Assembly: GCA_021847625.1 (NCBI GenBank)
Contig: JAJZQK010000071.1
Location: 1 to 10,073, forward strand
Direction: 5' to 3'
Source: Chloroflexota bacterium
GTDB lineage: Bacteria > Chloroflexota > FW602-bin22 > JAMCYS01
DNA: 10,073 bases
The notes beneath the pieces are model-generated. The model did no database searches and was not told the origin of the DNA. It saw nothing but the letters and a program-made list of their open reading frames with translations. The number at the start of each line of letters is the position of its first letter. The stretch's first letter is position 1. Below are positions 5,993-10,073 of the stretch, in pieces. Made by a program: the position numbers and the translations under genes.

Positions 5993-7297
5993 GTGAACCA
6001 GTTCAACATTACCGGCATCGGCAAGTTGGTGCGCATCTACATTGGCGAGAGTGACCAGTGGCAGGGACGCCCCCTCTACATGGCCCTGCTGGAAACGCTC
6101 AGGGCGGAGGGCTGCGCGGGGGCTACCGTGCTCCGCGGCATCGCCGGTTTTGGCGCCAATAGCCGCATTCATACGGCGATGATCCTCAGGCTGTCCGAAG
6201 ACCTTCCCATTATCGTGGAATGGGTAGACACCCCTCACCGCGTGGAGCGGGTGCTACCCAAGATCGTACCCATGGTCGCCAACGGGTTGATCACCGTGGC
6301 GGAGGTTCAGATCGCCCATCACCAACATCGCAAAGTCGACGATTTCGGTCTGCGCCTGCGCGCGCGGGAGATCATGTCCCGGGACATCGTGACCCTGCGA
6401 CCGGAGATGCCGCTCAGGGAGGCAGTCGAACTGTTGGTAGCCCGTGGCCAGCGAGCCGCGCCGGTGGTGGACGCGGAGGGCCGTGTGAGAGGAATCGTGA
6501 CCAACGGCGACATCATCGAACGGGGCGGATTGCGCTGGCGAGTGGAGATGCTACGGGTACTGACCCACGAGACGCTGGCAGAGGCCCTGGCCACAGTCGA
6601 GGACGAGCGTACCGTGGCCGACGTAATGACCGAGGACGTGGTGACGATCAAACCCGAGACCACGCTTGCCGAGGCCGCCCACACAATGGTCTCGCGAGGG
6701 CTGAAACGGCTGCCCGTGGTGGGCCCCGATGGCGTTCTGGTCGGGATGGTTAGCCGGGTCGACCTGCTGCAAACCCGGTCCGAGGCTTATCCGCGGCCAA
6801 CCGAGGAAGGCCCGGCGAAAGCGGGCCCTACCATCGGCGATATCATGCATACCGACATGCCGGTCGTTAGGAGTTCCGCTTCGCTGGCCGAGGTGCTGGC
6901 GGCAATCACTTCCACACGCCTCAATAGAACGCTGGTCCTCGACCAGAATGGGCGGGTGATCGGCAGAATCACGGATGCGGAGCTTGTTCGAAGGCTTAGT
7001 CCCAGGGACCACCCCAGCCTACTCCAGCTGCTTATCAGCCGTCTCCCATTTACGTATCTCTCCGAGGCTGAACGCCACAACCTCGAGCGCGCCGTGGGCA
7101 ATACCGCCGAGGCCCTGATGATCCCCGATATCGTCACCGTTTCAGCCGACACACCGGTGGCGGAAGCGATTGCCATCATGGTGCGGGATCGGCTGAAAGT
7201 CCTGCCCGTGGTCGACAAGGATGGCAAATTCCTCGGCGCCGTGGACCGCGCCGACGTGCTTCGCCTGCTGGCGGAGCCAAAGAGCAGCTCTGCCTAG
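5993..7297 (+). CDS. DUF190 protein fused to four CBS domains
   Basis: 434 residues from GTG 5993. Residues 8-110 are a DUF190 domain ('LVRIYIGESDQWQGRPLYMALLETLR', 'GATVLRGIAGFGANSRIHTA', 'LPIIVEWVDT'), a PII-like small-molecule-sensor fold often found beside crcB. Two CBS pairs follow: CBS1 about 124-180 ('APVVDAEGRVRGIVTNGDII'), CBS2 about 208-262 ('LPVVGPDGVLVGMVSRVDLL'), CBS3 about 281-336 ('TLVLDQNGRVIGRITDAELV') and CBS4 about 373-427 ('LPVVDKDGKFLGAVDRADVL'). Tandem CBS pairs usually bind adenine nucleotides. No membrane segment or signal peptide, so it is a cytosolic protein. It follows crcB by 36 bases in the same direction and so shares the fluoride-controlled transcript. Inferred role: tuning of the fluoride channel or the fluoride response by nucleotide level. 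The domain calls are firm; the role is inference. Confidence 0.9.
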   Translation: MNQFNITGIGKLVRIYIGESDQWQGRPLYMALLETLRAEGCAGATVLRGIAGFGANSRIHTAMILRLSEDLPIIVEWVDTPHRVERVLPKIVPMVANGLITVAEVQIAHHQHRKVDDFGLRLRAREIMSRDIVTLRPEMPLREAVELLVARGQRAAPVVDAEGRVRGIVTNGDIIERGGLRWRVEMLRVLTHETLAEALATVEDERTVADVMTEDVVTIKPETTLAEAAHTMVSRGLKRLPVVGPDGVLVGMVSRVDLLQTRSEAYPRPTEEGPAKAGPTIGDIMHTDMPVVRSSASLAEVLAAITSTRLNRTLVLDQNGRVIGRITDAELVRRLSPRDHPSLLQLLISRLPFTYLSEAERHNLERAVGNTAEALMIPDIVTVSADTPVAEAIAIMVRDRLKVLPVVDKDGKFLGAVDRADVLRLLAEPKSSSA

Positions 7298-7348
7298 CGC
7301 AACGTCTGGCCCGGCAATCCTCTGGACGGCGCTTGCTCAGGGACGGCC

Positions 7349-8764
7349 CTACGTCCGCTCCAGGCCCCAGGTGCCTGGGAGCCCCACCATCGCCGTTAGG
7401 CCGCGTTCGGGTGAATCCACCTCTCCGCCCATCGGCTCCCGGCTGAAGCGGTAATCGAACTTGCGGACGTACTCCGCGAGGTCGGCGCTGAGGCCACGGA
7501 AGGCCTCGGCCTGGCAGAATACGAGCGCCGCCACCTGGCTGCGCTCAGCGGCCAGAGCGAGGGCACTGCGCAGGTGCGGCAAGCAGAGCCCGGGCGAGCG
7601 CCCGTACTCGGCCGCGAACGCCTCTTCCCTTAACGCCTCCAGAAGCGCCTCCACCCAGACCCGCTCTACGCCTGCCTGATAGCGGCAGGCCGGACAGGGG
7701 GCCCGCGGCGCCAGGGCGGCCTCCACGGCGGCCCCCGCCTGCCGGGCCCGGCGCGGCCCGAGGAGCAGCCCCAACGGCCCCTGGGGCCCGCGGTCGTCGG
7801 CCTCTCCCAGCAAGTCCAGGCTTTGCCGCAGAGCGGCTAGCGGCGGCCGCCAGATGTCGGCGAGCCTGTCCTTGCCGGCTATCGCGATCAGGCGCCAGGA
7901 GTGGTTGTTGCAGAGCCCCCGCGCCTCGGCCAGGTCGGCCGATAGCCCGGGATCATCCCCCACCGCCGACGGCAGCGACGCCAGGTAGCCATCGGTAGCC
8001 GCCGTTATGCCCCGGCAAATGGGGCAGGCCCCTTCCGCTAGCGCCTCCCGCAGGGCCGCGAGGGTGGGGCGTGGCGCCGCGGGTAGGTCGGCCGGTTGCT
8101 CCGGGGGAGGGTTGGTTCCGAGTGCCGTGCCGTGGCTGCCGGCCAGGCCCGCGACGAGGCCGGCAATCGGCGCATCGGCAGCGTCGGCAGCGTCGGCCAC
8201 AGAGGCAGCGAAGGCGGCAATTTGGCGTGAGAAGACGGCCAGCAGCACCGCGCGCTGGTCTAGCCCGTCCATCCGCCCGAGGGCCTCGCGCAGGTGGGGC
8301 AGGCACAGCCCGCGCGAGGCCTCGTAGCGCTCCCGCAGCTGGTCATCCCCGAGGTAGGCAAGCAGTGTGTCGACGTGCCGTCGAGACGACTCGGCCAGGT
8401 AGCGGCAGGCCAGGCACTCGCCCTGCGGCGCCAGCTCCCGCACCAGCCCCCCGCCGTTGCCCTCGAGCCTGCGCAGGGCCGTTTCGACGAGGTCGCGGTA
8501 GATGATCGCCGTGGCCAGCCTCTCCCCGCCCCGGCCCAGGAACTGCCAAGCGTGGAAGTTGCACATCCCCCAGGCCGCCCGTAGTTCATCGCGCGTGGAG
8601 ACGTCGGTCACGTTTTCGTACGACATCATGCCGAAGTAGCGGTCGACGCCGCGGCGGGCCATATGGCAGACGGGGCAGCCATCATGTTCCGTCAGCGTCT
8701 CCAGCAGCTCGTAGTAGGGCGTGTGCTTCTGAAATCCCAGGCGACGGCGCAGCCGGTCTTTCAT
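7349..8764 (-). CDS. DUF6062 family protein with four Cys/His modules
   Basis: 471 residues from ATG 8764, with a strong ribosome site 8 bases upstream. It has four modules, each C-x2-C followed 34-35 residues later by C-x2-H: C30/C33 with C68/H71 ('GMCNFH'), C117/C120 with C154/H157 ('GLCLPH'), C247/C250 with C285/H288 ('GLCNNH'), and C357/C360 with C394/H397 ('GLCLPH'). The spacing alternates 35/34/35/34, and modules 1 and 3, and 2 and 4, resemble each other, so the protein is an internal tandem duplication of a two-module unit. A low-complexity Ala/Asp/Pro linker (about 187-235) joins the halves. Four ligands per module suit zinc, although iron-sulfur or redox-active thiols are not excluded. 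The C-terminus 'RKFDYRFSREPMGGE' (434-448) is the usual ending of this family. No signal peptide or membrane segment. Function unknown. It converges with the DUF190-CBS gene across 51 bases that lack a clear terminator. Confidence 0.82.
   Translation of the reverse strand: MKDRLRRRLGFQKHTPYYELLETLTEHDGCPVCHMARRGVDRYFGMMSYENVTDVSTRDELRAAWGMCNFHAWQFLGRGGERLATAIIYRDLVETALRRLEGNGGGLVRELAPQGECLACRYLAESSRRHVDTLLAYLGDDQLRERYEASRGLCLPHLREALGRMDGLDQRAVLLAVFSRQIAAFAASVADAADAADAPIAGLVAGLAGSHGTALGTNPPPEQPADLPAAPRPTLAALREALAEGACPICRGITAATDGYLASLPSAVGDDPGLSADLAEARGLCNNHSWRLIAIAGKDRLADIWRPPLAALRQSLDLLGEADDRGPQGPLGLLLGPRRARQAGAAVEAALAPRAPCPACRYQAGVERVWVEALLEALREEAFAAEYGRSPGLCLPHLRSALALAAERSQVAALVFCQAEAFRGLSADLAEYVRKFDYRFSREPMGGEVDSPERGLTAMVGLPGTWGLERT
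8172..8198 (+). repeat. Three 9-base tandem units inside the DUF6062 gene
   Basis: GCATCGGCA, GCGTCGGCA and GCGTCGGCC in tandem encode (on the - strand) an Ala-Asp-Ala repeat in the linker between the two halves of the protein. This is a likely slippage-prone, length-variable spot that stays in frame. Confidence 0.6.
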
Positions 8765-8772
8765 CCCACCCC

Positions 8773-8779
8773 ACCTCCT
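8773..8779 (-). promoter_or_regulatory. Ribosome binding site of the DUF6062 gene
   Basis: On the - strand this reads AGGAGGT, a near-perfect Shine-Dalgarno sequence 8 bases before the ATG at 8764. Confidence 0.7.
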
Positions 8780-8815
8780 CTCCGCTGGAATGCCCGGGGC
8801 AAACGGGCTCCCTAC

Positions 8816-8821
8816 ATTCTA
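8816..8821 (-). promoter_or_regulatory. Possible -10 box of the DUF6062 gene
   Basis: TAGAAT on the - strand, one base from the -10 consensus, lies about 50 bases before the start codon. No good -35 is seen at the expected distance, so this is a weak call. Confidence 0.3.
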
Positions 8822-8915
8822 ACCGATAAGGACTCAGCTTCCCACCGCCCGTGTTCGCTGTCTTCATCGCCAAGGAGACGGTCGACCTGATGGGTTTATT
8901 TTTCGGGCGGGGCGA

Positions 8916-8924
8916 TGCTATAAT
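8916..8924 (+). promoter_or_regulatory. Extended -10 promoter of argS
   Basis: TGCTATAAT is a perfect extended -10 (TGnTATAAT). The -35 region is poor (TTTATT at 8895-8900, 18 bases away), which is typical of promoters relying on the extended -10. Transcription would start near 8931, giving a leader of about 28 bases. There is no room for a T-box or other tRNA-sensing leader. Confidence 0.65.
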
Positions 8925-8958
8925 GCCGTGTACCAGCACCTTGCGCGACGGAGGTTCG

Positions 8959-10073
8959 ATGTTGACCTTAGTTAAAGACGAAATCGCCGGGCTACTAGCC
9001 AAGGCCGTCGAGGGGGCGCAGAGCGATGGCAGCCTGCCGGCGTTTACCGTGCCAGAAGTGCCGGTGGAACGACCGCAGAACCCCGAGCACGGCGATTATG
9101 CCAGCACCCTACCCCTGAAGCTGGCCCGCGCCGCCCGCATGAGCCCCGCGGCCATCGCCCGCGTGCTCGTGAGCCACCTGCCGGAGGTGGACTACCTGGC
9201 GAAGGTGGTGATCGCCGGCCCGGGCTTCATCAACTTCACGCTCAGCGACGCCTGGCTGGCGCGGCAGGTGGACGAGATCCTTGCCGCCGGCGAGTCCTTC
9301 GGCAACGTCGACCTCGGACACGGCGCGCGGGTGCAGGTGGAGTTCGTCAGCGCCAATCCTACCGGCCCCTTGCACGCCGGTAGCGGTCGCGGGGCCGCCC
9401 TTGGCGACACGCTGGCGGGGATTTTGGCCAAGGCCGGCTATGTCGCCGAGCGCGAGTATTACGTGAACGACGCTGGTAGCCGCATGCAGGCCTTCTTCGC
9501 GAGCGCCTTCGCCCGCTATGCCCAGCAGTTCGGCGAGGACGCCGAGGTGCCCGCCGACGGCTACCACGGCGCGTACGTCGAGGACCTAGGCCGCGACCTG
9601 GCCGAGGAGTTCGGCCGCCGCTATCTGGATATGGCCAGGGAGGAGGCCGTCCCCGAGCTCGGGGGTCTGGCCCTGTCGCGGATGGTCGCCCGGGCCCGGG
9701 CCGATATGGACGCCATGGGCGTCACCTTCGACCGCTGGTTCCACGAGCAGAGCCTCTTCGACCGCAACCTGATAAACAGCACGATCGACGTCCTGCGCGA
9801 ACGCGGCTACATCGCCGAGCGCGAGGGCGCGGTGTGGTTCACGTCGAGCACCCTCGGCGAGGATAAGGACAACGTGCTGATCCGCGGCAACGGCATTCCC
9901 ACGTACTTCGCCTCCGACATCGCCTACCACCGCGACAAGTTCCTCATCCGCGACTTCGAACGCGTCATCGACATCTGGGGCGCAGACCACCAGGGACACG
10001 TGCCGCGCATGAAGGCGAGCATGGAGGCGTTGGGGATACCCCCCGACCGGCTAACGATCCTCATCCACCAGAT
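8959..10073 (+). CDS. argS: Arginyl-tRNA synthetase, 3' partial
   Basis: 371 codons are visible; the gene runs past the window end, and the family is usually about 550-590 residues. ArgS is a class I synthetase that charges tRNA-Arg with arginine. Visible: the ArgRS N-terminal additional domain (about 1-95; 'NPEHGDYASTLPLKLAR' at 41-57, 'GPGFINFTL' at 87-95), then the catalytic Rossmann core with 'VEFVSANPTGPLHAGSGRGAALGD' spanning 127-150, 'EYYVNDAG' (166-173) and 'GIPTYFASDIAYHRDKF' with 'DIWGADHQGHVPRMKA' near the visible end. The HIGH motif reads HAGS (139-142): the second histidine is serine. The KMSK region and the anticodon-binding domain are beyond the window. ATG 8959 has GGAGG (8950-8954) only 4 bases upstream, which is tight; TTG 8962 is a less likely alternative. 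Confidence 0.95.
   Translation, partial: MLTLVKDEIAGLLAKAVEGAQSDGSLPAFTVPEVPVERPQNPEHGDYASTLPLKLARAARMSPAAIARVLVSHLPEVDYLAKVVIAGPGFINFTLSDAWLARQVDEILAAGESFGNVDLGHGARVQVEFVSANPTGPLHAGSGRGAALGDTLAGILAKAGYVAEREYYVNDAGSRMQAFFASAFARYAQQFGEDAEVPADGYHGAYVEDLGRDLAEEFGRRYLDMAREEAVPELGGLALSRMVARARADMDAMGVTFDRWFHEQSLFDRNLINSTIDVLRERGYIAEREGAVWFTSSTLGEDKDNVLIRGNGIPTYFASDIAYHRDKFLIRDFERVIDIWGADHQGHVPRMKASMEALGIPPDRLTILIHQ

Noticed and set aside
7298..7348. Bidirectional terminator between the convergent DUF190-CBS and DUF6062 genes
   Set aside because: The 51 bases show no stable inverted repeat with flanking A/T runs.
8765..8958. T-box or other amino-acid leader before argS
   Set aside because: The predicted transcript leader is only about 28 bases, and no T-box-type sequence is present.
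1..10073. CRISPR array, tRNA or rRNA gene, or intact insertion sequence
   Set aside because: No regularly spaced repeats, tRNA-like cloverleaf, rRNA sequence or complete transposase with inverted ends was recognised on either strand.

Overview
The window is GC-rich bacterial DNA with tightly packed genes. Ferredoxin-type and bifurcation-type flavoproteins, DUF6062 and DUF6398 proteins and a fluoride-resistance operon suggest an anaerobic or facultative bacterium. It could be Chloroflexota or a deep-branching GC-rich Bacillota or Actinomycetota lineage. This placement is inference from gene content; no rRNA or other phylogenetic marker was analysed.

Region 1 (1-4168, + strand) is a three-gene, translationally coupled redox operon whose 5' end lies outside the window. 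It encodes (i) the C-terminal part of a protein joining a 4Fe-4S ferredoxin motif to the helical-bundle half of NuoE, (ii) a short NuoF-like flavoprotein, and (iii) a 797-residue protein joining a NuoG/HydA-type 2Fe-2S domain, a complete GltD/NfnB-type FAD and NAD(P)H module and three C-terminal 4Fe-4S motifs. Adjacent stop and start codons overlap by 2 to 3 bases. The architecture most resembles the Sporomusa-type transhydrogenase StnABC. Several cofactor sites that define that family are missing or altered here, so this may be a divergent, undescribed branch.

Region 2 (4169-5089) holds a gene-poor stretch and then a DUF6398-type gene of unknown function.

Region 3 (5090-7297, + strand) is a fluoride-response unit. 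A sigma-70-like promoter precedes a fluoride (crcB-motif) riboswitch, whose 3' strand is also the 5' arm of a terminator hairpin. Then come a second strong leader hairpin, crcB/fluC (fluoride channel) and a DUF190 protein fused to four CBS domains.

Region 4 (7349-8764, - strand) is a DUF6062 gene built from a tandem duplication of a two-module cysteine/histidine unit. It converges on the fluoride operon and diverges from argS.

Region 5 (8959 to the end, + strand) is the 5' two thirds of argS (arginyl-tRNA synthetase), behind an extended -10 promoter.
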